A DNA stretch of 64,000 nucleotides from Thermococcus argininiproducens (lineage in GTDB: Archaea; Methanobacteriota_B; Thermococci; Thermococcales; Thermococcaceae), in assembly GCF_023746595.1 (NCBI RefSeq), contig NZ_CP080572.1, positions 1,348,530-1,412,529 on the forward strand, given 5' to 3'. Within the stretch, counting starts at the first letter, position 1; the number at the start of each line of letters is the position of its first letter. The translations under genes and the position numbers were made by a program. Below the pieces are notes generated by a model that did not search any database, was not told the DNA's origin, and saw only the letters and a list, made by a program, of their open reading frames with translations. Of the stretch, positions 10,437 to 19,078 are shown one piece after another.

Positions 10437-11540
10437 TCACCCCTCTATCTTGTAGAACTTCTGGAGTATCTCATTGTAGATTGGCTCCCAGTCGGGATAG
10501 TATTCTGGATAAATTAGTCCACCCATTTGGTAGACTCCCACAACTATCCTTGGACCCCAGTCTAGGAATCCTTTAGAACCGGCCAAAATTCCGTAAACAT
10601 GCCCTTCCTTAACTGCTTTAATTTCTCTCCATCTTGGGTCGTTTTTTATGTCGTTCACAGCTTTTTCAAGCGTATCTTGACTGAAGGAGGTTACGATTAT
10701 AACATCAGCTTTGTCTCCCCAGTATGCAATTATCTTCTCCAAATCAAGCTTCGGCCACTGGGTGTCGAACTCTTTGTCGTAGGCTAAGTTGTGAGCACCA
10801 ACGAGCTCAACGATGCTTGCCCAAGCACTCCCTTTTGCATAAACTGTGATTGGGCCGTTTATATCTTTGGGAGCATTTATGATAATGACGTTCTTCTTTT
10901 TATCCGCTGGAATTTGGCTGGCTATTTTGTTCACTTCTTCCAACTTGCTCTCCATCCAATTTGAAAGCTCCTCAGCTTTCTCTTCCTTCCCAAAAACTTT
11001 CCCCAAAAGCTCTACAACTTTAACGTTATCCTCCACACTTTTGGCAGTTAATGCTATAACTGGAATGCCGATTTCTTCTGCTTTCTCAATTGTCTCCTTG
11101 TCCTTGTATTTGCCTCCATACCAGTCAACGATTATTAAATCTGGCTCTAAGCTTGCAACACTTTCCCAATTAAGGCCTTTAAATGAACTCCCCACTGCTG
11201 GCTTTTGCTTAACCTCCTCAGGGACATAAGGATTATTTGGAACGTACTTTCCAATGCCAACAATTTTATCATCTAAACCAAGTATGTGAAGAATCTCGGT
11301 CCAATAACCTGTTAAAACAATTATTCGTTCTGGAACTTTCTCTAAAGTTACATCTCTTCCTGCAAAGTCTGTGATTACTATTTTTTCTTGAGTTTCTGTT
11401 TGAGCATGAGATGCACTTGTTGTCTTTTCTTGGGTGGTTGAGGTGGAGGCTGTTTCCATTGGAGTCTTTTGGACACATGCACTGTTGAATGCTAAGATGG
11501 ATATTACAAGCAGCGCCAACAACATCTTGCTACTTTTCAT
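10437..11540 (-). CDS. ABC transporter substrate-binding lipoprotein, BtuF/FepB type
   Basis: The 367-residue protein begins with a lipoprotein signal peptide ending at Cys22 (AFNSAC), followed by a Thr/Ser-rich spacer and a periplasmic-binding fold of the helical-backbone class III (TDFAGRDVTLEKVPERIIVL at ~65, EPDLIIVD at ~150). These proteins capture siderophores, haem or cobalamin. ATG 11540 is chosen because GGTGGTGA lies 5 bases upstream; the longer reading frame starts at a non-ATG codon without such a site. It is the first gene of the six- or seven-gene chelatase operon, with a TATA element about 65 bases upstream. Confidence 0.9.
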   Translation of the reverse strand: MKSSKMLLALLVISILAFNSACVQKTPMETASTSTTQEKTTSASHAQTETQEKIVITDFAGRDVTLEKVPERIIVLTGYWTEILHILGLDDKIVGIGKYVPNNPYVPEEVKQKPAVGSSFKGLNWESVASLEPDLIIVDWYGGKYKDKETIEKAEEIGIPVIALTAKSVEDNVKVVELLGKVFGKEEKAEELSNWMESKLEEVNKIASQIPADKKKNVIIINAPKDINGPITVYAKGSAWASIVELVGAHNLAYDKEFDTQWPKLDLEKIIAYWGDKADVIIVTSFSQDTLEKAVNDIKNDPRWREIKAVKEGHVYGILAGSKGFLDWGPRIVVGVYQMGGLIYPEYYPDWEPIYNEILQKFYKIEG

Positions 11541-11600
11541 AAATTTCACCACCAATCGTGCTACTATTTTTCTTTTTGGTGACACTACAAAGTGCAGAAA

Positions 11601-11616
11601 TAATTTTTTAAGGGTT
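11601..11616 (-). promoter_or_regulatory. BRE/TATA promoter of importer-chelatase operon
   Basis: On the minus strand an A/T-rich TTAAAAAATTA preceded by an A/C-rich BRE-like run (AAAACCC) lies about 65 bases before the lipoprotein ATG. Initiation about 25 bases downstream would give a leader of about 40 bases. A CACCAA/TTGGTG inverted repeat lies between the start site and the ribosome site and could be a metal- or substrate-responsive operator; this is speculative. Confidence 0.5.
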
Positions 11617-11682
11617 TTTCAAACAGAAGGTGATTAACCAAAAGTTAAAGAACAAAAGCCAATTCCTTATGATAGGGCTTCT

Positions 11683-12804
11683 TTAAATTACTCTCACCAT
11701 TTTTTCGACCCACGGAGAAATTCTAACCTTGATGTATCCTTTGAATTTCTCATCTACATCTTTATTTCCAGTATAAACTCGTAGTGGCTTTTGGACTTTT
11801 GATGGAGTGGCCACTACAATAATATCTTCTTTGGGAAGGTGTTTCAAGACTTCTGGTGAAAACTGCTGATTACCTCGTCCAAACAGAAAGTTAAGTCCCC
11901 CGACTACAGTGACAATTATTTTAGGTTTATTTTTCACAAATTTTAGCAGGTCTCTTTCCTGAGCATCTTTTACAAGAAGTTTTGCTTTTCCATTTTTTAT
12001 CTCTACAATATCAATCCCTAAGAGGGTCCCATTTATACTGAGCAAGTCTTTTATTTTCTTTACTGTTGAACCGGCTCCGAGGAAGTAAATCCCATCTTCA
12101 AGTTCTCCTACAAGAGCCTCTGCTATTGCATCTAACTCTTCCCCTTCATCAAGGGGGGTAGACTCTTTAGCTCCTTGAATAAAGGTTTCAATATAAGGAG
12201 TAAGGGCAGTTCCATAAGTTCTCGCTTTTACTTCATCATGTCTGTATGCATTTTCGTCTAGGTCAAGAATCTCCCTTTCGACAAGTTTTGCATTGCCTTT
12301 TGCAAGTTCTACCAAAAGTCTTGCAGCATCCTCCGGGGAAGTTGCAAAAGTTCCTGAAAACATTTTAACACCAGTTGGAATACCTAAGATGGGTTTTTTC
12401 TTATCTATTGCCTCGTAGATATCCCTTGCAGTTCCATCACCACCAGCAAAGAGGATTATATCAACTTTCTCGTTCATAATGGTTGCAAGTTTTTTTGTAT
12501 CTTCTTTAGTAGTATCTGGTATTTTGATAGTAAGGATCTTCTTTTCCCCTATTTTTCTGTATCTGATAACTTCATAAGGAAAATTGAATTCTTTAAGAGC
12601 ATCTTCACCCAATCCATCTGGTCCAGTTACGAATTCCACATTTATATCGTAATGGGAGAGCTCTTTTAGGAACAATTTTGTGATTTCAATTGCAACTGGT
12701 TTTGCTCCTCTTTTTATGGCCTCTTCTACAACCCCATCAGTTCCCTTAAGGGCCACTTTTCCACCCATTCCTGCTATTGGATTTACTATTAGACCAACTT
12801 TCAT
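11683..12804 (-). CDS. ATP-NAD/AcoX-type kinase
   Basis: This 373-residue protein belongs to the ATP-NAD kinase / AcoX family (COG3199 type). It has an N-terminal LIVNPIAGMGG loop and the diagnostic phosphate-binding motif FAGGDGTARD near residue 115, followed by GIPTGVKMFSG. Canonical NAD kinase makes NADP; this long subgroup is less well characterised and is often found near acetoin or amino-acid catabolism genes. ATG 12804 is preferred to the ATG 6 bases earlier because GTGAGGG then sits at a proper distance. It stands alone between the importer operon and the K+ channel. Confidence 0.8.
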   Translation of the reverse strand: MKVGLIVNPIAGMGGKVALKGTDGVVEEAIKRGAKPVAIEITKLFLKELSHYDINVEFVTGPDGLGEDALKEFNFPYEVIRYRKIGEKKILTIKIPDTTKEDTKKLATIMNEKVDIILFAGGDGTARDIYEAIDKKKPILGIPTGVKMFSGTFATSPEDAARLLVELAKGNAKLVEREILDLDENAYRHDEVKARTYGTALTPYIETFIQGAKESTPLDEGEELDAIAEALVGELEDGIYFLGAGSTVKKIKDLLSINGTLLGIDIVEIKNGKAKLLVKDAQERDLLKFVKNKPKIIVTVVGGLNFLFGRGNQQFSPEVLKHLPKEDIIVVATPSKVQKPLRVYTGNKDVDEKFKGYIKVRISPWVEKMVRVI

Positions 12805-12848
12805 TTTCATCCCTCACTGGTATTATTCCTTTCAGTGAAAGTTTAAAC

Positions 12849-14360
12849 TTACCGCATGTATTTTCTTGCAAAGACCGTCAAGAAGACTGCCCACATGAAC
12901 ATTCCGAATAGGGCTTCAAGTGAAGCGAAGATTCTCCCTATTCCAATAGGATGGAGATCTCCATAACCGAGCGTTGTAGCTGTTACTATGCTAAAATATT
13001 CGTAATCCCAAAAACTTTCAAGGGGGACGCCGAAACTTGTGACACTTTTTGTGAAATAGAAAACTGATGGGAATATAATGTTAACCATGAAAATCCAAAT
13101 TAGAATTGGTCTTTTCCAGTCTGTCCCGTATTTACATGTTAAGTCTGCAAAAAACCACTCAAAAACTCCCTCAAGGAGGTGGATATAGTGCTTTGCTTTT
13201 ACTTGGACTTTTCTGAAATGTAGAGATGGTAGCTTTACTCCAATTCCAAGTTTAGGTAGATATGTCATATATCTTCCCATCTTCTGCTTTCTTCTTGCAA
13301 GCATCTCTAAGTAGTAGTACATATCTGCTTTTTCTTTGTCTCCACTTTTCTCCCAGCTAATTCTAGCTAATCTGTAAAAGAACTCCTCCATCGTAGGATT
13401 ATTAAAACGACACTTTTCCAAAATTACAAACCCTTTAACAGTCAATTCAGCTGGCAAGTTTGGGAGTACAGTGAGATTCCATGTTATGTCCCCGTAAAAA
13501 GTGACATTCCTAAATACTAGGTTATTTTGAACTGTGGTGTGAATAAACTCGGGGATTCTTAACCGCCCACCCCTTATTTCAACATGCCCAGAGATCTCCA
13601 AATTCTCCAGTTGTAGAATACTATCGAGGTTTCTTATAAAAACTCTAACTTGTCTCTTGAACCTTGGGCTCGGATCAAATTCAACGTTCTTGATGATAAA
13701 GATTTTCGCCTTAACGTGCTTTCTTGAAATGCCTGAGAAGTTAATTCCGTGCTCTTCTAATACATCTTTAAGCAAGGGATAACGTGAATTTATGCCTATC
13801 CTTCTAACCTTCTTAAGCTCAGAAAGTTCTATTCTTCCATATACTGCCTCTTTTTCTCCATACTCTTCCTCATGGGGTTTCATACCTTCTACATGTTGTA
13901 CAGAGTTCATCATAATGTATCTCACTATACTTTCACGGATGTAAATTGAGTTTCCAAACTTCACATCTAGCAGGTTAAATCCGAAGAATGTTGAGCCTTT
14001 AACCCACAGAGTACCTATAGTCGACGAGAGGATAATTACCCGTTCAATTTCACATTTGTACAGGGTTATTCCTTTTAGATGAGAACTTTCTACAATGAGT
14101 GTTTTTATCTTTGAGTTCTTGAAAACAAGGGGTTTTTTGCTCGTTAAGTTTGAGATCTTTGCCTCATAAAGCTGAATACCCTCAAAATATCTTACCCCTC
14201 TTTCTAACTTTCTTTTAAACGCTCTTTCTTTTATTTCTTTGATTTTCTCACCATAGAGAAGTTCACCCTCTTCAAAGGGGATGTGAAGTGAACAATACTT
14301 TGAACCGGATATGGCTTTTATTCTACATTTCTCCCCGTTTTCAAATGTATATTCACACAT
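12849..14360 (-). CDS. Two-helix K+ channel with N-terminal Cys/His knuckle and beta-helix-like domain
   Basis: The C-terminal ~100 residues hold two membrane helices around a K+ selectivity filter (TATTLGYGDLHP), so this is a two-TM potassium channel. The remaining ~400 residues are unusual: an N-terminal Cys/His cluster (C-x9-C-x11-C-x-H, residues 2-26) that could bind zinc, then a long stretch of short hydrophobic beta strands with regular spacing (e.g. FKNSKIKTLIVESSHLKG) like pentapeptide or right-handed beta-helix proteins. ATG 14360 gives better spacing to AGGGG than the ATG 6 bases upstream. Gating by a cytosolic ligand through this domain is inferred. It starts 17 bases after the ParB-like gene ends. 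Confidence 0.8.
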   Translation of the reverse strand: MCEYTFENGEKCRIKAISGSKYCSLHIPFEEGELLYGEKIKEIKERAFKRKLERGVRYFEGIQLYEAKISNLTSKKPLVFKNSKIKTLIVESSHLKGITLYKCEIERVIILSSTIGTLWVKGSTFFGFNLLDVKFGNSIYIRESIVRYIMMNSVQHVEGMKPHEEEYGEKEAVYGRIELSELKKVRRIGINSRYPLLKDVLEEHGINFSGISRKHVKAKIFIIKNVEFDPSPRFKRQVRVFIRNLDSILQLENLEISGHVEIRGGRLRIPEFIHTTVQNNLVFRNVTFYGDITWNLTVLPNLPAELTVKGFVILEKCRFNNPTMEEFFYRLARISWEKSGDKEKADMYYYLEMLARRKQKMGRYMTYLPKLGIGVKLPSLHFRKVQVKAKHYIHLLEGVFEWFFADLTCKYGTDWKRPILIWIFMVNIIFPSVFYFTKSVTSFGVPLESFWDYEYFSIVTATTLGYGDLHPIGIGRIFASLEALFGMFMWAVFLTVFARKYMR

Positions 14361-14376
14361 AGACATCCCCTAGATA

Positions 14377-14775
14377 CTACTCTTTAACAATCACTACATC
14401 ATCCAGACTCTTCAGCTTTGCTTTTTTCACGGATTCTTCTATTTTCGTGGGGATGTCATGAGTAGGCTTAAGGATTATTGCCTCAACTTGTGAGAATCCT
14501 AATTTTTTTCTAGCATATGCTCTATGATGGCCGTCTAAAATGTAATACTTCCCCCTATGTTCAAGAACAATAACTGGTGCATCGTATCCATGAACTATTT
14601 CCTGAAGGACCACTAGCAGCTTTTTCTCACTCAATTCCCATTGGGTGGGTGTAAGAATATCAAATGGAAGATATTTTTGATAAATTTTGAACTGGATCCC
14701 ATAAATTGCTTCATTCTCTTTTTTTATCCTTTCAGCTCGTTTAAAAGCTTCTTCCCTTGTTATTAGTCTAATCAC
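14377..14775 (-). CDS. ParB/sulfiredoxin-fold domain protein
   Basis: This 132-residue protein carries the ParB/Srx-type phosphate-binding motif ILDGHHRAYA around residue 78, after a strand APVIVLEHRG. Proteins of this fold include ParB CTPases, sulfiredoxin and the archaeal free-serine kinase SerK, so a nucleotide- or ATP-dependent reaction is plausible but the substrate is unknown. It is much shorter than SerK. The start is a GTG at 14775 with GGGGAG about 6 bases upstream, and it overlaps the methyltransferase by 8 bases, so the two are translationally coupled. Confidence 0.7.
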   Translation of the reverse strand: MIRLITREEAFKRAERIKKENEAIYGIQFKIYQKYLPFDILTPTQWELSEKKLLVVLQEIVHGYDAPVIVLEHRGKYYILDGHHRAYARKKLGFSQVEAIILKPTHDIPTKIEESVKKAKLKSLDDVVIVKE

Positions 14776-15448
14776 CCTTAACTCCCCTAACTAATATAAA
14801 TGCTCCAAGGTTCTTTAGCTTATCGCTAAACTTTTCATCGAGCCTCTCAGCTAACTTTACAAAGGGAAAGAATGAGGGGAAGAAGATAATTCCTTTACTC
14901 TCGACATCTTCAAAACCAGCTCCTTTCATTAGTCTTTCCAGTTCATTTGGAGTGTAAAATCTTGCATATCTATATGCAGTTTCTTCAAAAAGGCTCTTTA
15001 TGCGCTTAAAAATAAACCAGAGGCTTTTGCCGTTCATAGTACCTATCACGACTTCTCCTCCTGGTCTTAACACTCTGTAAATCTCATTTAAGGCAAGTTC
15101 TGGTTTGTGGATGAATTCAAACATTGTAATGCTCAGCACTAGATCAAAAGTGTTCTCCTTGAAGGGTAAAGAGTATGCATTTGCTCTGATAAATTTAACG
15201 CGGGGAAGCTTTGTTCTGGCAATTTTTAACATTTCTTCGCTTAAATCAACCCCAACAACGTCAAAGCCTCTCATATAGAGTTCTAGTGTGTAATTCCCAG
15301 TACCACATCCTAGATCGAGGGCTTTTCCATTCCTGCTTTTTATCATGGAGAAGACTAGCTTTTTCTCTGTCCTGTCTACATACTGCCCTACCTTGGTTTT
15401 GTACCAATCGTCGTATCTATAGGCAATTTTATCAAAATACTCCGCCAT
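14768..15448 (-). CDS. Class I SAM-dependent methyltransferase
   Basis: The 226-residue protein has the Rossmann methyltransferase motifs in order: ALDLGCGTGNYT (SAM loop, ~residue 43), GVDLSEEML (acidic end of strand 2), and FDLVLSITMFEF then VLRPGGEVVIG (motifs of the Methyltransf_11/UbiE type). A GGAGA site precedes ATG 15448. The acceptor is unknown; the family includes ubiquinone/menaquinone, sterol and small-molecule methyltransferases. It is first in a small operon with the ParB-like protein and probably the K+ channel. A TATA-like CTTAAAAC lies about 65 bases upstream on the minus strand. Confidence 0.85.
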   Translation of the reverse strand: MAEYFDKIAYRYDDWYKTKVGQYVDRTEKKLVFSMIKSRNGKALDLGCGTGNYTLELYMRGFDVVGVDLSEEMLKIARTKLPRVKFIRANAYSLPFKENTFDLVLSITMFEFIHKPELALNEIYRVLRPGGEVVIGTMNGKSLWFIFKRIKSLFEETAYRYARFYTPNELERLMKGAGFEDVESKGIIFFPSFFPFVKLAERLDEKFSDKLKNLGAFILVRGVKGD

Positions 15449-15573
15449 TCTCTCTCCTTCCAGTGAGTTCCTTTGCAGATTACTGTTTTAGATATTCTTC
15501 CATGCATGGTTTTAAGTTATTTTTGGTGAGATGGCTAATCTGAAATTCCCAGTATAATAGTGAAGGGTTCTAG

Positions 15574-16248
15574 TTATTCAAATTCTTCTCTTTTTCTTTC
15601 TCTATTCCATATATAATCTAATAGGGGCCTAATTCTTTCCCAAACTTCTTCTATCCCTCCATGCCCGTTTATCTGTACATACACTCCCTGCCCTTTGTAG
15701 AACTTAATTATGGGATTCATGTTGTTGATATAGATGTCATATCTTTTTGACACTATTTCTGGCTTGTCGTCTTCTCTTTGAATCACTTCTCCACCACAAA
15801 CATCGCATTTTCCAGAAATTTTGGGTGGGTTGTATTTTATATGGTAGACAGCCCCACAGCGTTTGCAAATTCTTCTCCCCGATATGCGGGTTATACTTTC
15901 CTCTTTTGAAATAAAAATGTCGATTGCTAGATCTATTTTTATTCCATGGTCATACAAGAAGTTTTCTAGTGCTAAAACCTGTTCGGCTGTTCGAGGGTAT
16001 CCATCTATGATGAAGTTTTCTCTTCTCCTTCGTAGTTTTGAAAGAACGAGAGTATTTATCACCGTGTCTGGGAGTAACTCTCCTTTTTCTATATATTTTC
16101 TCATTTCTCGGCCTAAAGCGTTTTCTTTGTTTATCTCAGCTCGTATTATATCTCCTGAAGCGATGTATTCGATATGATATTTTTCTATAATTCTTCTTGA
16201 ATGAGTAGATTTTCCAGAACCTGGAGGACCAAAAATTAAAATATTCAT
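15574..16248 (-). CDS. adk: Adenylate kinase
   Basis: This 224-residue enzyme is of the long, zinc-containing type: P-loop GPPGSGKST at residue 7, the AMP-binding DGYPRT motif (~84) and a lid domain with two CxxC pairs (CKRCG...CDVCGG) that bind zinc. It converts AMP and ATP to two ADP. It is more like bacterial Adk than the short archaeal AdkA, and such genes are common in Thermococcales. The GGTGATCAA before ATG 16248 is a clear ribosome site. It is divergently transcribed from the DUF2258 gene; the 57 bases between the two starts must hold both promoters. Confidence 0.93.
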   Translation of the reverse strand: MNILIFGPPGSGKSTHSRRIIEKYHIEYIASGDIIRAEINKENALGREMRKYIEKGELLPDTVINTLVLSKLRRRRENFIIDGYPRTAEQVLALENFLYDHGIKIDLAIDIFISKEESITRISGRRICKRCGAVYHIKYNPPKISGKCDVCGGEVIQREDDKPEIVSKRYDIYINNMNPIIKFYKGQGVYVQINGHGGIEEVWERIRPLLDYIWNRERKREEFE

Positions 16249-16305
16249 TTGATCACCAATATCGATATATATTTTCAGTGCATTAAAGTATTATGGTGGG
16301 GAGCT

Positions 16306-16758
16306 ATGCCCAGGCTCTCAACAGGATTTGTTAGGGCAAGCGGGTATGCAAATAAGGTTAGAAAAGTTCTTTTTGCATTAACGCGGGGAAAACTTAACCC
16401 CGAAAAGGTTGTAAGAGCAGCTGCGCAGCTGAATCAATATTTATTCGAGAAACTTCAAGAAATGGGAGTTAGAAAAGAAGATGTTGTGCGAATTTCAATA
16501 GAGTTTTCTATCAGAAGTAGCGAAATAATGTGGAATTATGATACCTTAAAAATCGAAGTATACAAACGGGAGGAAGAAGAAAAGCTTGCTGAGGCCATGA
16601 AAGAGGTAGAAGAAAGTGAAAAGGCCTTGGAAATTGCCATAGAAGAACTTAGTAAACTTTCTGAAAAACTAATGGGCCTTAGTGCAGAAGTCTCTCAAAT
16701 AGTAGAGCAGCTTAAAAGGGAATACACATCTCTAAAGTTAGAGTTTGAAGAGGAATAG
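16306..16758 (+). CDS. DUF2258-type conserved archaeal protein
   Basis: A 150-residue protein with an N-terminal globular part (STGFVRASGYANKVRKVLFA at residues 4-23) and a C-terminal half that is a highly charged coiled coil (EEEEKLAEAMKEVEESEKAL and on). It matches what I know as the DUF2258 family of Crenarchaeota and Thermococcales; no function is established. ATG 16306 is chosen because GGTGGGG sits just upstream and homologues begin MPRLSTG; an earlier in-frame Met at the divergent adk start has no site. TATATAT around 16265-16272 fits a promoter with a very short leader. Confidence 0.75.
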   Translation: MPRLSTGFVRASGYANKVRKVLFALTRGKLNPEKVVRAAAQLNQYLFEKLQEMGVRKEDVVRISIEFSIRSSEIMWNYDTLKIEVYKREEEEKLAEAMKEVEESEKALEIAIEELSKLSEKLMGLSAEVSQIVEQLKREYTSLKLEFEEE

Positions 16759-16762
16759 TGTA

Positions 16763-17287
16763 TTACTCTTCATACCCTTCAGTTTGTTCGCCTTTTCCTT
16801 CCATCTTAATGACATAATCGGCGGCATTCTGGAGAGCAATGCTGAAGCCTGGTTCTACCCCTATAATGACGGTCTCCTTACCCTTTCCTTTCCCCTCATT
16901 TATTATTGGCAGAAAATCTGCATCTCTTGTAGCGAGGGCTATTACCTCGATGTCACTATTGTATATAAGCTCCATTGCTTCAATGGCAATTCTTACATCT
17001 GTATCTCCGGCAACTATTATTGGTTCAAATCCTTGGTTTACAATGGCCTCAATAAGTCCTTGGGGAGCGTACTGGTTTAAAACAACTTTAGCCACCCTAA
17101 TCTTTCCGATCTTTTCTAGAGCTTCTTTTATGTTTTCAAGTTTTATCCCAAATTCCTTTCTTAATATATTGGGTCCATCAATTATAAGCCCTACACTCTT
17201 TGGAGGGGTCTTGGGAACTTCTTTCTTTTCTTTTTCTCTAGGCTTTCCTTCTTCTCTTCTCAGTATCTTGAATAGAGATGCTCTCAT
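16763..17287 (-). CDS. NYN-domain (PIN-like) putative ribonuclease, paralogue 2
   Basis: This 174-residue protein has the NYN/LabA-like fold: [13 protein letters not shown] with the first acidic residue (~residue 34), a central [11 protein letters not shown], and [14 protein letters not shown] with the second Asp pair. NYN proteins are metal-dependent nucleases of the PIN superfamily, so an RNA-processing role is likely but unproven. It follows and overlaps by 50 bases a paralogue of the same family; the two share long identical segments. ATG 17287 has GAGGTGA 6 bases upstream. The N-terminal ~25 residues are a charged extension absent from the paralogue. Confidence 0.82.
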   Translation of the reverse strand: MRASLFKILRREEGKPREKEKKEVPKTPPKSVGLIIDGPNILRKEFGIKLENIKEALEKIGKIRVAKVVLNQYAPQGLIEAIVNQGFEPIIVAGDTDVRIAIEAMELIYNSDIEVIALATRDADFLPIINEGKGKGKETVIIGVEPGFSIALQNAADYVIKMEGKGEQTEGYEE

Positions 17288-17789
17288 TAGCTTCACCTCT
17301 TTCAAGAATTACCACATAATCTGCGGCATGTTTTAAAGCTGCACTAAACCCAGGTTCAATCCCAATTATAGCAGTTTCTTTTCCCTTCTCTTTTGCTTTT
17401 AATATTATGGGCAAAAATTCAGCATTTCGGGTTGCTAAAGCGATTATATCTACATTTGGATTATATATCTCTCTCATGGCTTCAACAGCAAGTTTTACTC
17501 CTGTTTCTCCAGCAACAATTATTGGTTCAAAACCCTGATTTGCAATAGCTTCAATAAGTCCTTGGGGAGCGTACTGGTTTAATATAACCTTCGCCACTCT
17601 AATATTTCCAAACTCTTCTAGGGCCTTAACTATATCCTCAAGATGGACGTGGAACTCTTTTCTTAGTATATTGGGACCATCTATGAGTAAAGCAATCTTT
17701 TTGCCTCGTTGAATTTTTTGTTTCATCATTGCAATACTTCTTACTCCCCCTTTTGTTATCGAGACTATCTTTTCCCAATTGCTGGGCAT
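17238..17789 (-). CDS. NYN-domain (PIN-like) putative ribonuclease, paralogue 1
   Basis: The 183-residue paralogue of the next gene has the same NYN core ([39 protein letters not shown]). Two catalytic-type positions differ: the GDTD of its partner is GETG here and RDAD is RNAE, so its metal site may be weaker or lost. One member could be an active nuclease and the other a regulator; that is inference. ATG 17789 follows GGTGATAACG directly. The pair sits between the DUF2258 gene and the divergently transcribed Mrp operon. Confidence 0.8.
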   Translation of the reverse strand: MPSNWEKIVSITKGGVRSIAMMKQKIQRGKKIALLIDGPNILRKEFHVHLEDIVKALEEFGNIRVAKVILNQYAPQGLIEAIANQGFEPIIVAGETGVKLAVEAMREIYNPNVDIIALATRNAEFLPIILKAKEKGKETAIIGIEPGFSAALKHAADYVVILERGEANESISIQDTEKRRRKA

Positions 17790-17847
17790 CGTTATCACCA
17801 TAATCGTTGATATTTTCAAAACTTTATGTAAGAATTATGTTTTTAGA

Positions 17848-17857
17848 GTATAAAAAA
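17848..17857 (+). promoter_or_regulatory. TATA element of the Mrp antiporter operon
   Basis: GTATAAAAAA lies about 60 bases upstream of the first mrp gene. Initiation near 17877 would give a leader of about 30 bases. The ATG at 17911 lacks a clear GGTGA site, so translation of the first gene may be weak or depend on downstream coupling. Confidence 0.5.
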
Positions 17858-17910
17858 GTTGGGTAAGGCTTAACAAAAGGGTTATAATTGGTAGAAACCT
17901 AATATAATAC

Positions 17911-18516
17911 ATGAGTAGAGTCCCTTTTTATCTCAGAGAACGACTTGATGAAATAAAGCAGAGGGTATTGTTTGAAACTTATGAGGCACAAAAACTTCCA
18001 AAATGGGAACAGATAGTTTTAACTTGGATTGCGCTTTTTTCATTTTGGGTAATTATAAGTGCAAATATAAGATCAGAGAATCTTTTCATTGGCGGAATAG
18101 CGACTTTTATAATATCTCTTTTTATGTATGAAATGCTCACTAGTGATATAAGAAAGAGTGGCCATATAGTAGAGAAAATTCTTTATATCGCCTTTTTTGT
18201 TATTCCACAGTACCTCTTCATCATGGTGTTCAGGCTAATTGAGAGTAACTTTAAAGTAGCAAGACATGCGATTCTTATGGATATAAATCCAGGTATCGTG
18301 AAAATAAAGACTGATCTACACTCAAACACAGGTATAACAATTCTGGCTAATTCTATAACTTTAACTCCGGGGACATTAACTGTAGATGTGAATAAAAAAC
18401 TTGGAGAGACCTATCTATATGTTCACTGGATAAAGGTGGAAACTCTCAATAGAGAAAAAGCTGGGGAGAAGATTAAGGGGGATATCGAGGGATGGTTGAA
18501 GAAGATCTTCTGGTGA
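17911..18516 (+). CDS. mnhE: Mrp/Mnh cation-proton antiporter subunit E
   Basis: This 201-residue membrane protein has hydrophobic helices at ~35-52 and ~58-75, another at ~90-110, and the MnhE core (LTPGTLTVDV at ~150, LYVHWI). It is a small structural subunit of the multi-subunit Na+(Ca2+)/H+ antiporter that exchanges cations for protons across the membrane. It is the first of eight overlapping genes. The start ATG 17911 has no obvious ribosome site, and its stop overlaps mnhF by 25 bases. Confidence 0.88.
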   Translation: MSRVPFYLRERLDEIKQRVLFETYEAQKLPKWEQIVLTWIALFSFWVIISANIRSENLFIGGIATFIISLFMYEMLTSDIRKSGHIVEKILYIAFFVIPQYLFIMVFRLIESNFKVARHAILMDINPGIVKIKTDLHSNTGITILANSITLTPGTLTVDVNKKLGETYLYVHWIKVETLNREKAGEKIKGDIEGWLKKIFW

Positions 18517-18767
18517 ATCCATTTGGCTGGGGAGCTTTAATATTGGTGGCTACATCTTTGATATTATCGTATAGAGTTCTTTTTGGACCAACGTTAGCTG
18601 ATAGAATTGTGGGAATAAATACAGTGACCACAAAAGTAGTGGTGGTTTTGGCTATTTTTGGTTTCATAATGAATGAATATTTCTTCTTAGACCTCGCAAT
18701 AGTGCTTTTAATGGTCAATGCAGTGGGAGGTCTTATTCTAGCAAAATATATGGAGGGAGCTAGGTGA
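18492..18767 (+). CDS. mnhF: Mrp/Mnh antiporter subunit F
   Basis: A 91-residue protein with three membrane helices and the conserved block RVLFGPTLADRIVGINTV of MnhF/MrpF at ~28-45. It is an accessory subunit in the antiporter membrane arm. ATG 18492 lies inside the end of mnhE; a downstream GTG (18513) is an alternative start because no well-spaced ribosome site marks either. The gene ends overlapping the GTG start of mnhG. Confidence 0.88.
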   Translation: MVEEDLLVNPFGWGALILVATSLILSYRVLFGPTLADRIVGINTVTTKVVVVLAIFGFIMNEYFFLDLAIVLLMVNAVGGLILAKYMEGAR

Positions 18768-19078
18768 TAGAATATTTCTTCCTTCTACTTGGAGAATCGA
18801 TAATGCTGTTTGGTACACTGGGAATCCTTCGTTTTCCAGATGTTTATACAAGACTTCATGCCGCTACTAAATGTGATACAGGTGGAGCAATGAGTATTTT
18901 AATAGCTCTAGCTATTGCTTCTCAGGCCTCTCCACTAGTTAAACTCAAATTCCTTGTATTAGCATTTTTGATAGCTTTGGTAAATCCCATGATCTCTCAT
19001 GCAATTGCGAGGGGAGCTTATAAGTATGGTATAAGACCAAAAGTTGTGGTGGATATGTATGCCTGGGATAATCCTTGA
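18764..19078 (+). CDS. mnhG: Mrp/Mnh antiporter subunit G
   Basis: This 104-residue protein has three membrane helices and the MnhG signature GILRFPDVYTRLHAATKCDTGG at ~20-41. MrpG is a small subunit next to the proton-conducting arm. Translation starts at GTG 18764, overlapping the mnhF stop, with GGAGGGAG upstream. It ends 20 bases inside the next gene. Confidence 0.9.
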   Translation: MIEYFFLLLGESIMLFGTLGILRFPDVYTRLHAATKCDTGGAMSILIALAIASQASPLVKLKFLVLAFLIALVNPMISHAIARGAYKYGIRPKVVVDMYAWDNP

